Program-made: the position numbers and the translations under genes
Part shown: positions 24,563 to 33,715 of the stretch, in pieces
How positions within the stretch are numbered: the first letter of the stretch is position 1
Layout: each line of letters starts with the position of its first letter
The notes under the pieces: model-generated
What the model was told of the DNA's origin: nothing
Database searches by the model: none
What the model saw: only the letters and a program-made list of their open reading frames with translations
NCBI GenBank assembly: GCA_007361935.1
Contig: CP041667.1
Span: forward strand, 2,384,501 to 2,448,500
Length of the DNA stretch: 64,000 nt
Direction: 5' to 3'
Origin: Lachnospiraceae bacterium KGMB03038
GTDB taxonomy: Bacteria; Bacillota; Clostridia; Lachnospirales; Lachnospiraceae

Positions 24563-25192
24563 ATGAAATCTTATCGTCAAAAAAATCTAGAAGCCTTTTC
24601 CAGTCTTGGTATCCAAAAAGATTTTCCCTCCAAAACTATTTTAGAAGTCAGCGGAAGGCCAAAATCTTATGTTTATCTTCTTCTGCATGGACATGTCCGA
24701 CAGTATTTTATCGCTCCAGAAGGAACGGAAAAAACCCTTCTTCTGCTGTCACGAGGCGATCTTTTTGGTGAGATCACCTGCTTGCAGCAGGATCATGACC
24801 AAGTATTTACCCAGGCCCTGTCTTCTGTATCTGTCTGTCAGATTCCTGTCAAAGATTTTATCGCCCTTCTTCAAAATGACAGTTCTATTTCTTATGCGGT
24901 CAACCAAATGCTGTCTTATAAATTTCGGATTCTTATGGCGCAATTACAGGATTCTTCCTTCTGTGATGCCGGGGAACGTCTGAAAAATCTCCTTTTGCGC
25001 CTGTCTGCCCAGCAGGGGAGGAAGACCGAATATGGCATCCAGATTCCCTGCCGCTATACGCATGAAGAGCTGGCCGGAATGATCTCCTCCACCAGAAGTA
25101 CCGTATCGAGAAAAATGAAATTTCTGCGGGAAGAAGGATTCCTTACCATTCGCGGGCGTTATCTTTACATCCATCCGCCTGCAGAAGATTAA
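24563..25192 (+). CDS. Crp/Fnr family transcriptional regulator
   Basis: A 209-residue regulator with an N-terminal cyclic-nucleotide-binding-like beta-roll (KSYVYLLLHGHVRQYFIAPE, LLSRGDLFGEITCLQ) and a C-terminal HTH (YTHEELAGMISSTRSTVSRK, then MKFLREEGFLTIRGRYLYI). No FeS cysteine cluster of the Fnr kind is present. The ATG at 24563 follows AGGAGG. It is divergent from the creatininase-symporter operon, and similar palindromes lie at both promoters, so it is the probable regulator of that operon. The signal may be the imported substrate. Confidence 0.92.
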   Translation: MKSYRQKNLEAFSSLGIQKDFPSKTILEVSGRPKSYVYLLLHGHVRQYFIAPEGTEKTLLLLSRGDLFGEITCLQQDHDQVFTQALSSVSVCQIPVKDFIALLQNDSSISYAVNQMLSYKFRILMAQLQDSSFCDAGERLKNLLLRLSAQQGRKTEYGIQIPCRYTHEELAGMISSTRSTVSRKMKFLREEGFLTIRGRYLYIHPPAED

Positions 25193-25195
25193 AAA

Positions 25196-25245
25196 GAGCC
25201 AGGGATTTTTTAATCCCCGGCCCCGATTAAAAAAGCCCTGTCCCC
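25196..25245. repeat. Degenerate copy e of the palindromic intergenic repeat
   Basis: Read on the minus strand, GGGGACAGGGC is followed by a shortened version of the palindrome core (CGGGGCCGGGGATT) with a disturbed right arm. It lies in a 60-bp gap between two convergent genes, again at a 3' end. Confidence 0.75.
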
Positions 25246-25252
25246 TTTTGAT

Positions 25253-25699
25253 CTATCCTCCAATTTTCCTTAATTCTTCCAAGGTTGCGTCCAGATTCTT
25301 TTTGTGCCAATTTTTCCCAAACTGGCCGCCCAGGTAAGAGGAACTCCGCAGGTCGCTCAATCCCTTCTGCTGAGTGGACAGCCTGATCACGCTGTCTTGT
25401 GTTTCTATCGTCAAATAATCATTGAGACCCTTTTTTTCTATTTTTATCCCCTTTATCTGGGCAAAGGGAATCGACAGTGCCACTTCCTTTTTCAATCCCC
25501 AGGTCATTTTTCCAAAGGGTACTAGAACCACCTCTTCCCTGCAGATCTGCAAAACATAAAATTCTGTTCCAACGCTTAAAAATTTGGCGATTGCGTCACT
25601 TAAATCCTCCGGCGCATAGGATACAATGATGCTGCGGTTTTCCAGCGGCTCGTATCCTGCTTCCTTAAGGATCTCCCATACCTTGGTTTCTTTTGCCAT
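25253..25699 (-). CDS. Hypothetical protein, possible bacterial PH-like domain
   Basis: A 148-residue soluble protein. The central part (FYVLQICREEVVLVPFGKMT, then IPFAQIKGIKIEKKGLNDYLTIET) has the alternating strands and IPFAQIKGI pattern of bacterial PH-like domains. The N-terminus (KETKVWEILKEAGYEPL) looks helical. The ATG at 25699 has GGAGG 8 nt before it. No signal peptide or membrane helix. Function unknown; it stands alone between convergent and upstream genes. Confidence 0.5.
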   Translation of the reverse strand: MAKETKVWEILKEAGYEPLENRSIIVSYAPEDLSDAIAKFLSVGTEFYVLQICREEVVLVPFGKMTWGLKKEVALSIPFAQIKGIKIEKKGLNDYLTIETQDSVIRLSTQQKGLSDLRSSSYLGGQFGKNWHKKNLDATLEELRKIGG

Positions 25700-25825
25700 T
25701 TTTCTATCCTCCATGTGTCCTGATGTTTTGAATCAGCGGAAACCTTAGCAGCTTTCCATGATTCCATATCTTCTCACATCAGCCAGACCTTTGGAGGCGT
25801 TCTGCCGAAACGGCCGCTTTCGTGC

Positions 25826-26578
25826 TTAAATGGAAATCTTCGTTTCCATCACTTGGAGCAGAACTTTTTTCTTATTACGAGAAAAATAGCAAGTCTTTCC
25901 ATCGGGAAACAGAATCTTCCTTTCCTTCATATCCAATCCCTTGATCTGCCGGGTATTTACCAAATAGGCCCGATGGACCCGAAGGAATTGTCTCCCCAAC
26001 GTCTGTTCCAGTTCCTGGATACTTCCGGTAAAATCTATACTTTCTGTCAAGGTCCGTAGAATGATCCTGTGACTTTTGTCCCCGGTTTCAAAATATAGGA
26101 TTTCTTCCATGGGCACATGACGCACGGTATCCATGAATCTTACTGTAAAATAGGGTCTGTCTTCTTCCTGCTCCTGTTTCATCCGCTCTGCCGATACCTG
26201 CAGGCATCTGCGGACATCTTGAAACATTTCTTCTTGATTTTCTTTCACAATATAATCCAACGCTTCTACCTTATACCGAAAAGTTTCAAAAGCCAGTTCC
26301 CGGTAGGCTGTCACATAGATCAAAAATCCTCTGGAATCTATAGCCCGCAGAGCCTGTCCCAAAGTAAAACCTGTATATTCCTGGTCTTTCAGATCCACAT
26401 CTAAAAAATAAATTCCTCTTTTTCCACTCTCTCCCACAACAGCAAGCAACTCCCTTGGGCTGCCTGTATCCATCACAACTTTCATATCATAACCGGAAAT
26501 CAAGATCTCCCTCTCCAGTTTCTCGCGAATCATTCTACGAATTTTAGGATCATCGTCACAAAGATATATTGGAACCAT
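25826..26578 (-). CDS. LytTR-family response regulator (AgrA-like)
   Basis: A 250-residue regulator with a receiver domain (IYLCDDDPKIRRMI; phospho-Asp in GIYFLDVDLKDQEYTGF) and a C-terminal LytTR DNA-binding domain (YFETGDKSHRIILRT, then GRQFLRVHRAYLVNTRQIKGL). This arrangement is that of AgrA/ComE regulators. The start follows GGGGAAAG. It overlaps the kinase gene by 23 nt, forming a peptide-sensing type two-component pair. Confidence 0.93.
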   Translation of the reverse strand: MVPIYLCDDDPKIRRMIREKLEREILISGYDMKVVMDTGSPRELLAVVGESGKRGIYFLDVDLKDQEYTGFTLGQALRAIDSRGFLIYVTAYRELAFETFRYKVEALDYIVKENQEEMFQDVRRCLQVSAERMKQEQEEDRPYFTVRFMDTVRHVPMEEILYFETGDKSHRIILRTLTESIDFTGSIQELEQTLGRQFLRVHRAYLVNTRQIKGLDMKERKILFPDGKTCYFSRNKKKVLLQVMETKISI

Positions 26579-27965
26579 TTCTTTCCCCTTTCCATCTGCC
26601 GATCACCAGTTCCTGCTCAAACCACCCTTCCGCTTGACTCGTTCTCCACCACATCATATCATAAGATTCAACAATACGCCGGAGACTGGCAAGTCCCGTT
26701 CCATGTCCCTCGCCTTTTGTAGAATATCCCTCTTTCCCCAGCAAAGGCAGAGGCACCGCTTCCCGCACGGGGTTTTTCACCAATATGCTGACACTTTCTT
26801 GACTTTCGTAAAACAATACAGCTACCTCCGGCGAAATCTTCCCTTGTCCTTTTTTATTTTTTTGAAATACTTCTGTCTCTTCCATTGCGTTATCCAGCAA
26901 AATCCCTACTGCCCGGCACAAATCCCGAACAGGGATTCCCACATCTGTCACCGGTTGTTCCGCCTCCAGCCGCACAGGTATTTCTCTCTCCTGCATTTGG
27001 GCAATCTTCATCGCCAGCAACCCCTTTAGTTCTGGAATATGGATGTTTCCAAGCTGAGAGATCTGAAATATCTTCTTCCCGATCCGCCCTTCAAAATCTC
27101 CGGTCAGTTCAGAAATAAACTCCTGCACGGCCCGCAGATTTCCTTCATCTGCCTGAACAATCGCTCCTGCCATCATATTTTTAAAATCATGGCGGAAGAT
27201 CCGCACATCCTTCTGTACATGCTCCAACGTCTGGATATAAAATTCCTGCTGGCTTAAATTTAGATTCTGTTCTTCAATCTTTCTCTTTTGCATCTCGCAT
27301 CGAAAGGTATGATTGACCACTCCATACAAAAGCAGCAGGAACAATAGCGAGATAACAGGGTTGGAGTTATTCAGGACCAGCCGTTCATTGGCCAGTTCTA
27401 TGGTCAGGGATTTTACCGCCGGAAGCATGAGAAACATAAGCTTCCAGTATCGCATCTTTGTATTGGTAGACAAAAAATTATTATATTCTTCGCAAAGGTC
27501 ATTTCGCCGGATAAACCAGGCGGCAAAAAAAGCCGGCAGAAGAAGTACAACACTTTCCGCCGCCATATAGATCGCCAAATCTTTGGGCACACTTAGGTCA
27601 TAGTTTCCTGTCAGGAATAAACCTTCCAGATCCTGGAAGATCCCATACAGAAACACCACTGCCGCACTGGTCACAAACCCATTGATCCAGCCAGTCTGAT
27701 AAAAGCCTTTTAATACTAAGCCAAAGCAGGCCGCTTCCAGATAGGTTTCTGCCAGCCAGACTCCAAAATTCCCGTAAAGATCCAGGACAAAAAACAAGCT
27801 TGCCGGAATGATCAGCAGTAAAATGTAAGGAATCCACAAAAGAACTGCCTTCTTCCAGTCCGCCTTCTGATCCAGCAAAGCTCCCGCAAGCAAGATACAG
27901 ATCAGATACTCCACAGTAGCAAGAGGAATATTTAAGAAAAATGTAGTCGCAAACGTATACTCCAT
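26556..27965 (-). CDS. GHKL-domain sensor histidine kinase (AgrC-like)
   Basis: A 469-residue kinase with about six to seven N-terminal membrane helices (residues 1-225), a coiled linker, a HisKA-like helix with phospho-His in DVRIFRHDFKNMMAG, and a GHKL ATPase (RDLCRAVGILLDNAMEET; STKGEGHGTGLASLRRI). The ATG at 27965 has AAGGAG 6 nt upstream. No agrB/agrD genes are next to it, so the signal is unknown. Confidence 0.9.
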   Translation of the reverse strand: MEYTFATTFFLNIPLATVEYLICILLAGALLDQKADWKKAVLLWIPYILLLIIPASLFFVLDLYGNFGVWLAETYLEAACFGLVLKGFYQTGWINGFVTSAAVVFLYGIFQDLEGLFLTGNYDLSVPKDLAIYMAAESVVLLLPAFFAAWFIRRNDLCEEYNNFLSTNTKMRYWKLMFLMLPAVKSLTIELANERLVLNNSNPVISLLFLLLLYGVVNHTFRCEMQKRKIEEQNLNLSQQEFYIQTLEHVQKDVRIFRHDFKNMMAGAIVQADEGNLRAVQEFISELTGDFEGRIGKKIFQISQLGNIHIPELKGLLAMKIAQMQEREIPVRLEAEQPVTDVGIPVRDLCRAVGILLDNAMEETEVFQKNKKGQGKISPEVAVLFYESQESVSILVKNPVREAVPLPLLGKEGYSTKGEGHGTGLASLRRIVESYDMMWWRTSQAEGWFEQELVIGRWKGERNGSNISL

Positions 27966-28054
27966 TTTTTGCTCCTTTATGTCATCTGCCATCAATTTTA
28001 TTTATCACAGACTATTTTTTAGATATTGGACTTTCCCTCTGTTTCCCACTATAA

Positions 28055-28945
28055 TTAAGAATGGTCCACCGGATTGGGATATACCGTCTCCACCGCCTCG
28101 ATGAAGCGCTTTACCGCCGTCCCCACCGGATTGTACTGATTCCACACCAGGTAAATGTAGACTTTCTGGAACTCCAGCACCGGAATCTCCCGGTACTGGC
28201 CGCTCTCCGGAAGGGTTCCACGGAACAGAAGCGTCCCCGCCGTACGGTTCTCGATCAACTGCCGGATCACCGCGATCTGGTTAGTGGTCAAGATCACATT
28301 CGGCGAAACCCCATTCTGAGTGCAGATCTTCAGACTGTTTGTTGTCAGGAAGGAATCCTCAGAAAATAATACCAGCGGGATCTCACAGAAGTCCTTTACG
28401 GAGACCATTTCTTTCCCGGCCAGAGGATGGTCTTTTGGAAGATAGAGACAGATTCTTGTGACTCCCACTTGATAATGGCCAAATGCGGAAGAAACCGGAG
28501 AATCGGAAGAAAGCAGCGCCACATCCAGCTTTCCATCCAGGATCTTCTGGCGGTTCGCAATACTTCCCTCTTCCACAACATTGACCTTGATCTGCGGATA
28601 CTGGCGGTGAAATTCCTGGATCATAGGAGGAAAGAACAGCGCTGCGCTGGCCGGAGGAAGGCCGAACCGGATCACCTGGTCCGCTTTCCCAAGGAACTTC
28701 ATGCGGCTGACAAAAGTATCGGTCTGTTCCAGCAGAAGCTCCGCCTCGTTCAGGAATTGGCGGCCCTCGTCCGTCAGGATCAGACCCTTATTCTGACGGT
28801 GGAATAAGGTAAGGCCGAATTCCTGTTCCAGTTCCCGGATCACATGGGTCAGACCTGGCTGGGAAATATGGAGTTCCTCAGCGGCTCTGGTCAGATTGTT
28901 ATATTTGCATACCGTCTGGAAATATTTTAATTGATAGAATTTCAT
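28055..28945 (-). CDS. LysR family transcriptional regulator
   Basis: A 296-residue regulator with an N-terminal winged HTH (KYFQTVCKYNNLTRAAEELH, then ISQPGLTHVIRELEQEFGLT) and a periplasmic-binding-type effector domain. It resembles the CynR/GltC group. It is divergent from the ABC exporter genes with only 76 bp between the starts, so it may regulate them or itself; the effector is unknown. The ATG follows AAAGGGGAAAG. Confidence 0.93.
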   Translation of the reverse strand: MKFYQLKYFQTVCKYNNLTRAAEELHISQPGLTHVIRELEQEFGLTLFHRQNKGLILTDEGRQFLNEAELLLEQTDTFVSRMKFLGKADQVIRFGLPPASAALFFPPMIQEFHRQYPQIKVNVVEEGSIANRQKILDGKLDVALLSSDSPVSSAFGHYQVGVTRICLYLPKDHPLAGKEMVSVKDFCEIPLVLFSEDSFLTTNSLKICTQNGVSPNVILTTNQIAVIRQLIENRTAGTLLFRGTLPESGQYREIPVLEFQKVYIYLVWNQYNPVGTAVKRFIEAVETVYPNPVDHS

Positions 28946-29021
28946 ACCTTTCCCCTTTCCGCCAGGTCATGTTAAAATAGAAACTGCCTTTTCACTTTAT
29001 GATACCAGGAAGGAATCAAAA

Positions 29022-30767
29022 ATGAAACAATTATTACATTATTTAAAACCCCATCGATTCATCACCCTCATGGCTCCTCTTTTTAAAATGCTGGAAGCCA
29101 CGTTTGAGCTTTTCGTCCCCTTAGTAGTGGCCCAGATGATCGATGTTGGAATTGTCCAAAACAACATCCCCTATCTTTGGAAAATGGGCGGACTTCTCAT
29201 ACTTCTTGGCGTTGTAGGGTTCTCGTTTGCCCTGACCGCCCAGTATTTCGCGGCCAAATCTTCTGTATATACAGCCGCCTCCATACGCAGCGACTTATTT
29301 GCCCATATCAGCACATTTTCTTATCAGGAGATCGATGCCATCGGCACCTCCACCCTCATCAACCGGACTACCAATGACGTCAATCAGGTGCAGAATGGAT
29401 TAAACATGTTCCTCCGTCTGTTTCTGCGTTCTCCTTTTGTCGTCTTCGGCGCAATGATCATGGCTTTTACCGTAGACGTAAGAGCGGCTGTTCCCTTTGC
29501 GGTCGTTATCCCCGCCCTTTTGATCGTGGTATTCGCCATCCTTCTCGTTAGTATGCCTCTCTATCGGAACGTGCAGAAGCAGCTTGACAGAGTGCTTCTT
29601 AGCACCAGGGAGAATCTCCTGGGTATTCGGGTTGTCCGGGCCTTTGGCAAACAGCAGGAAGAGATGGACCGTTTTGGCCAGGAGACAGACGAATTATACC
29701 AGAAACAGCTTTTTGTCGGGAAGATCTCCGCGCTTTTGAATCCTTTGACCTATGTGCTCATCAACCTTGGGATCATCGCCGTCCTTTACTTTGGCGGACG
29801 GCAGGTAGACACCGGCAGTCTTACCCAGGGCCAGGTCATTGCTCTTATCAACTATATGTCCCAGATCCTGACAGAGCTTGTGAAGCTGGCCAATCTCATC
29901 ATTCTTTTGTCCAGATCTCTTGCCAGCCTTGGCAGGATCAACGCCATTTTCGAGATACAGCCGTCTATTTCGGATACAGGGGAATCTCTTTCCAGCGCGG
30001 CTTCCGCCTCTTCTGTTCCGGCTGTCTCCTTTGAAAATGTGGGATTTACTTATGCCGGTTCCAGACACGAAACACTCCATGGCATCAGTTTTACCGCCAT
30101 GCCCGGCGATACCATCGGCATCATCGGAGGCACCGGTTCGGGGAAAACAACCTTGGCCAATCTGATCCCCCGGTTTTATGACTGCACTTCCGGGACGATC
30201 CGCCTGTTTGGCCGGGACGTAAAGACGCTGCGGCCTTCTTCCATCCGGGAACAGATTGGCGTTGTTCCCCAGAAAGCCACGGTCTTCTCCGGCTCTCTGC
30301 GCAAAAATATGCAGTGGGGACGGCCGGATGCCACCGATGAAGAGATCTACCAGGCTCTTGCCGCCGCCCAGGCAAAAGAATTTGTAGACAGTAAGAAAAA
30401 AGGGCTGGACCTTATGATCCAGCAGGGCGGAAGCAACCTGTCCGGCGGACAGAAACAGCGGCTCACCATTGCCAGAGCCTTGGTCGGCCGTCCCCAGATC
30501 CTGATCCTGGACGACAGCGCTTCCGCTCTGGATTTCGCCACTGACGCCAGGCTTCGCAAAGCCATTCAAGAAAGTACAGAACAGATGACGGTATTCATCA
30601 TCTCCCAGCGGGTCTCCGCCATCCGCGGCGCAGACCATATCCTGGTCATGGATGATGGAGTTCCCGTTGGATACGGCACTCACAAAGAGCTGCTGGAGTC
30701 CTGCCATGTTTACCAGGAAATCTGCGCATCTCAGTCTGCCGGAAAGGAGGTCCTCTCACATGGGTAA
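29022..30767 (+). CDS. ABC exporter half-transporter, first subunit (heterodimeric multidrug type)
   Basis: A 581-residue half-transporter: six-helix type I exporter domain (1-310), then an ATPase with Walker A GGTGSGKTT, signature SNLSGGQKQRLTIARAL and Walker B QILILDDSASALD. The residue after Walker B is Asp instead of the catalytic Glu, so this subunit brings the degenerate ATP site typical of heterodimers such as TM287/288. Partner gene follows with an 8-nt overlap. Confidence 0.93.
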   Translation: MKQLLHYLKPHRFITLMAPLFKMLEATFELFVPLVVAQMIDVGIVQNNIPYLWKMGGLLILLGVVGFSFALTAQYFAAKSSVYTAASIRSDLFAHISTFSYQEIDAIGTSTLINRTTNDVNQVQNGLNMFLRLFLRSPFVVFGAMIMAFTVDVRAAVPFAVVIPALLIVVFAILLVSMPLYRNVQKQLDRVLLSTRENLLGIRVVRAFGKQQEEMDRFGQETDELYQKQLFVGKISALLNPLTYVLINLGIIAVLYFGGRQVDTGSLTQGQVIALINYMSQILTELVKLANLIILLSRSLASLGRINAIFEIQPSISDTGESLSSAASASSVPAVSFENVGFTYAGSRHETLHGISFTAMPGDTIGIIGGTGSGKTTLANLIPRFYDCTSGTIRLFGRDVKTLRPSSIREQIGVVPQKATVFSGSLRKNMQWGRPDATDEEIYQALAAAQAKEFVDSKKKGLDLMIQQGGSNLSGGQKQRLTIARALVGRPQILILDDSASALDFATDARLRKAIQESTEQMTVFIISQRVSAIRGADHILVMDDGVPVGYGTHKELLESCHVYQEICASQSAGKEVLSHG

Positions 30768-32520
30768 AAAAATTACAGAAAAAAACCGGCAGACCCTAAA
30801 ACGGATCTTCCGGTATATACGGCCTTATCGACTTCTTGTGGTACTCTCCCTGCTGCTGTCACTCCTTACAGTAGGGCTGACCCTCTATATCCCTATCCTG
30901 ACGGGACGGGGCGTAGACGCTGTCGCGGGAAAAGAGCAGGTGGATTTTGCCAGCTTACTGGCTGTCATAGGCGGCATCCTGGTCTCCATTTCCATAACTG
31001 CCGCGGCCCAATGGGTCATGAACCACATCAACAACAAGATCACCTACCGCATCGTCCGGGATCTCAGAATCCAGGCTTTCAACCATTTGCAGGAACTTCC
31101 TCTGTCTTATGTGGACCGCCATCCTTCTGGGGATCTGATCAGCCGGATCGTTACGGATATTGACCAGTTTTCTGACGGTCTCCTGCTTGGATTTACTCAG
31201 GTTTTCACCGGAGTGGCTACCATCTTGGGCACTATCCTCTTTATGCTGAGCATCAACCCCTGGACCACCCTGATCGTTGTTGCCCTAAGCCCCCTCTCCT
31301 TCGTGGTGGCCAGCTTTATTTCCAAGAAATCTTTTGCCATGTTTAAGAAACAATCTGAAACCCGCGGAGAACTGACTGGATTTACCAATGAGATGTTAGG
31401 AGGGCTGAAAGTCGTGCAGGCCTTTGACCACCAAACGGACGCCTGCCGGGAATTTGACGAGATCAATCAAAGGCTGGCACAGTACTCGTTAAAGGCTACC
31501 TTTTTTTCCTCTATCACCAATCCCACTACCCGGTTTATGTATTCGGCTATCTACGCCGGCGTAGCCATTGTTGGAAGCTTTGCCGCCATTTCCGGGGCGC
31601 TGACGGTTGGACAGCTTTCCAGTTTTCTAAGCTATACCAACCAATATACCAAGCCTTTCAACGACATCACCAGCGTACTGACAGAATTCCAGAATTCCAT
31701 TGCTTCCGCGGCCAGGGTCTTTGAGCTTCTGGATGAACCTTCCGCGCCCAGAGAACCCTCCGATGCCATCATACTGACGGAACCAGAGGGACAGATCCTC
31801 CTGGAACATGTGGACTTCTCTTATTCGCCGGAGGTTCCTCTCATCCAGGATCTGAATCTGTCGGTCAAGCCTGGACAGCGCATTGCCATTGTAGGGCCTA
31901 CCGGCTGTGGAAAGACCACTCTTATCAATCTGCTGATGCGATTCTATGACGTTCAAAATGGTTCCATCCAGGTAGACGGACATGATATCCGGCAGATCAC
32001 CCGCCAGTCTCTGCGCACCAGCTATGGCATGGTGCTTCAGGAAACCTGGCTGCGCTCCGCTTCTATCCGGGACAATATCGCCTACGGCCGTCCGGATGCC
32101 GCGGAAGAAGAAGTCATCGCCGCGGCGAAAAAGGCTCATGCCCACAGTTTTATCATGCGTATGCCAAAAGGGTATGACACCCTCATCACAGAAGGAGGGG
32201 GCAACCTGTCCCAAGGCCAGAAACAGCTTCTTTGCATCGCCCGCATCATGCTGTGCCTGCCGCCCATGCTGATCCTGGACGAGGCTACTTCCTCCATCGA
32301 CACCATGACGGAAATCCGCATCCAGCGTGCCTTCGAGACACTCATGCAGGGGCGTACCAGCTTCGTAGTTGCCCACCGCCTCTCCACCGTCCAGACAGCA
32401 GACTTGATTCTGGTCATGAACCAGGGGCATATCATCGAGCAGGGCACCCATGAAGAACTGCTGGCTAAGAAAGGCTTTTATTATGATCTCTATAACAGCC
32501 AGTTCGCGGTGGAAGGCTGA
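30760..32520 (+). CDS. ABC exporter half-transporter, second subunit (heterodimeric multidrug type)
   Basis: A 586-residue half-transporter with an exporter membrane domain (about 20-320) and an ATPase with Walker A GPTGCGKTT, Walker B PMLILDEATSSID with the catalytic Glu, and a non-canonical signature LSQGQ. Together with the first subunit this yields one functional and one degenerate ATP site. The ATG at 30760 is preceded by GGAAAGGAGG; upstream codons in this frame overlap the first subunit and are excluded. Confidence 0.93.
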   Translation: MGKKITEKNRQTLKRIFRYIRPYRLLVVLSLLLSLLTVGLTLYIPILTGRGVDAVAGKEQVDFASLLAVIGGILVSISITAAAQWVMNHINNKITYRIVRDLRIQAFNHLQELPLSYVDRHPSGDLISRIVTDIDQFSDGLLLGFTQVFTGVATILGTILFMLSINPWTTLIVVALSPLSFVVASFISKKSFAMFKKQSETRGELTGFTNEMLGGLKVVQAFDHQTDACREFDEINQRLAQYSLKATFFSSITNPTTRFMYSAIYAGVAIVGSFAAISGALTVGQLSSFLSYTNQYTKPFNDITSVLTEFQNSIASAARVFELLDEPSAPREPSDAIILTEPEGQILLEHVDFSYSPEVPLIQDLNLSVKPGQRIAIVGPTGCGKTTLINLLMRFYDVQNGSIQVDGHDIRQITRQSLRTSYGMVLQETWLRSASIRDNIAYGRPDAAEEEVIAAAKKAHAHSFIMRMPKGYDTLITEGGGNLSQGQKQLLCIARIMLCLPPMLILDEATSSIDTMTEIRIQRAFETLMQGRTSFVVAHRLSTVQTADLILVMNQGHIIEQGTHEELLAKKGFYYDLYNSQFAVEG

Positions 32521-33061
32521 TGTTTCCATGTTCTCCAATGATCTTTTCCATCCAGATCATGTGATACCAACGGCCAAATTTATAGCCGCAGTTATGGAAC
32601 TCTCCCACTTGTTCAAATCCCAGATGGCGGTGGAACTGGGCGCTGTTTTTCGTAAGGTATTCATCCTCCTTTGATGGATACCCGATGCAGGCGTATAAGT
32701 TTCGGATTCCCATTTCTTTCAATGCCGCTTCCAGCGCTTCATATACCTTTCTTCCCAGCCCCTGTTTTCTCGCGTCACGGGCGATATACACCGTTGTCTC
32801 CGCCGACCAGGCATAAGCGGCCCGCCCAATGAACGCTCCCCCGTAGGCATATCCCTGGATCTCTCCATCCTCCAAGATGCAGAGATAGGGATAGCTTTCC
32901 AATATGTTTCTGATCCTGTTTTGAAACTCTTCCAGGGAAGGGACCTCATATTCAAAGGTAATAGCCGTATGCTCCACATAATAAGCGTAAATCTCCAAAA
33001 GTCTTTTGGCGTCTCTAAGTTCAGCCGTCCTGATCTCTATCTTTCCCATATCTTCTTTCAT
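32465..33061 (-). CDS. GNAT acetyltransferase, phosphinothricin acetyltransferase-like
   Basis: A 198-residue acetyltransferase of the PAT type: IEIRTAELRDAKRLLEIYAY at the start, HTAITFEYEVPSLEEF, AETTVYIARDARKQGLGRKV (acetyl-CoA loop) and FHRHLGFEQVGEFHNCGYKF. The last 25 or so residues (after MEKIIGEH) are outside the usual domain and overlap the 3' end of the convergent ABC gene by 56 nt. The start may be 33061 or 33049; neither has a strong ribosome site. It is coupled to the peptidase gene upstream (TAG then ATG). Confidence 0.88.
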   Translation of the reverse strand: MKEDMGKIEIRTAELRDAKRLLEIYAYYVEHTAITFEYEVPSLEEFQNRIRNILESYPYLCILEDGEIQGYAYGGAFIGRAAYAWSAETTVYIARDARKQGLGRKVYEALEAALKEMGIRNLYACIGYPSKEDEYLTKNSAQFHRHLGFEQVGEFHNCGYKFGRWYHMIWMEKIIGEHGNISLPPRTGCYRDHNKSLS

Positions 33062-33062
33062 C

Positions 33063-33698
33063 CTATAAGAGCGCTGCTTGCCCGTTTTCTACAAATATCG
33101 CCTGCTCGTCATTGATGACCTTTAATTCCATCCGGTTCCCGTACTTCTCAATGATCTCCTGCGCCGCCGTTCCCATTTCCGGGTGGTCAAGATGGGGCAC
33201 CACATAGAAATCCACCAGGTTCAAACCGGAGTAATCTGTCAGATCAGGCGCCTTCCAAGGCTCATCCATCTGGGCGCAGTATCCAATATCCGGCGCCGCC
33301 GCCACGGCCCCTGCCGACTCACCGATATATAATTTGCCCTTCTCTACTTCCCGGACCAGGATCCTATCCGCCCCGGACCGCTTTAATTCCTGGAGTAAAA
33401 AGAAGGTATTGCCTCCGCCGACAAAGATCAAGTCATTCCTTGTCAGACTGGCTTGGATCTGCTCCAAAGGAGCTTTTGAAATTTCCAGCTCTTCCACCTT
33501 CAGCCCCAGTTCTTCCAGCATCCGGGTCTGCGCTTCTGTCATTTCTTTCATACATTCTTCCCAGCCCTCCGTTCCGGCCGCTTCCGCGATAGCCGCCGTC
33601 GGAATGTATATAACGGTCTTTCCCGCCAGTTCCGGTTCTGCTTTCTTCAACAGATCCGTCACATTGCAAAGCATAGACACCAATAAGATTTTCTTCAT
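33063..33698 (-). CDS. Type 1 glutamine amidotransferase-like protein, peptidase E (S51) family
   Basis: A 211-residue protein with FVGGGNTFFLLQEL and the nucleophile elbow GKLYIGESAGAVAAAPDI, Ser128 being the predicted catalytic serine of the S51 family (alpha-aspartyl dipeptidase and relatives). PHLDHPEMGTAA follows in the C-terminal part. No signal peptide, so cytoplasmic. The peptide substrate is unknown. It is followed 1 nt later by the GNAT gene. Confidence 0.85.
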   Translation of the reverse strand: MKKILLVSMLCNVTDLLKKAEPELAGKTVIYIPTAAIAEAAGTEGWEECMKEMTEAQTRMLEELGLKVEELEISKAPLEQIQASLTRNDLIFVGGGNTFFLLQELKRSGADRILVREVEKGKLYIGESAGAVAAAPDIGYCAQMDEPWKAPDLTDYSGLNLVDFYVVPHLDHPEMGTAAQEIIEKYGNRMELKVINDEQAIFVENGQAALL

Positions 33699-33715
33699 AG
33701 AGACTGATTCCTCCC

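Noticed and set aside
13721..25245. Repeated palindromes considered as a CRISPR array
   Set aside because: Copies are kilobases apart with genes between them, not regularly spaced, and there are no cas genes.
29694..30707. Minus-strand open frame of 337 codons within the first ABC half-transporter
   Set aside because: Complete overlap with conserved Walker and signature motifs on the plus strand; no ribosome site or family match.
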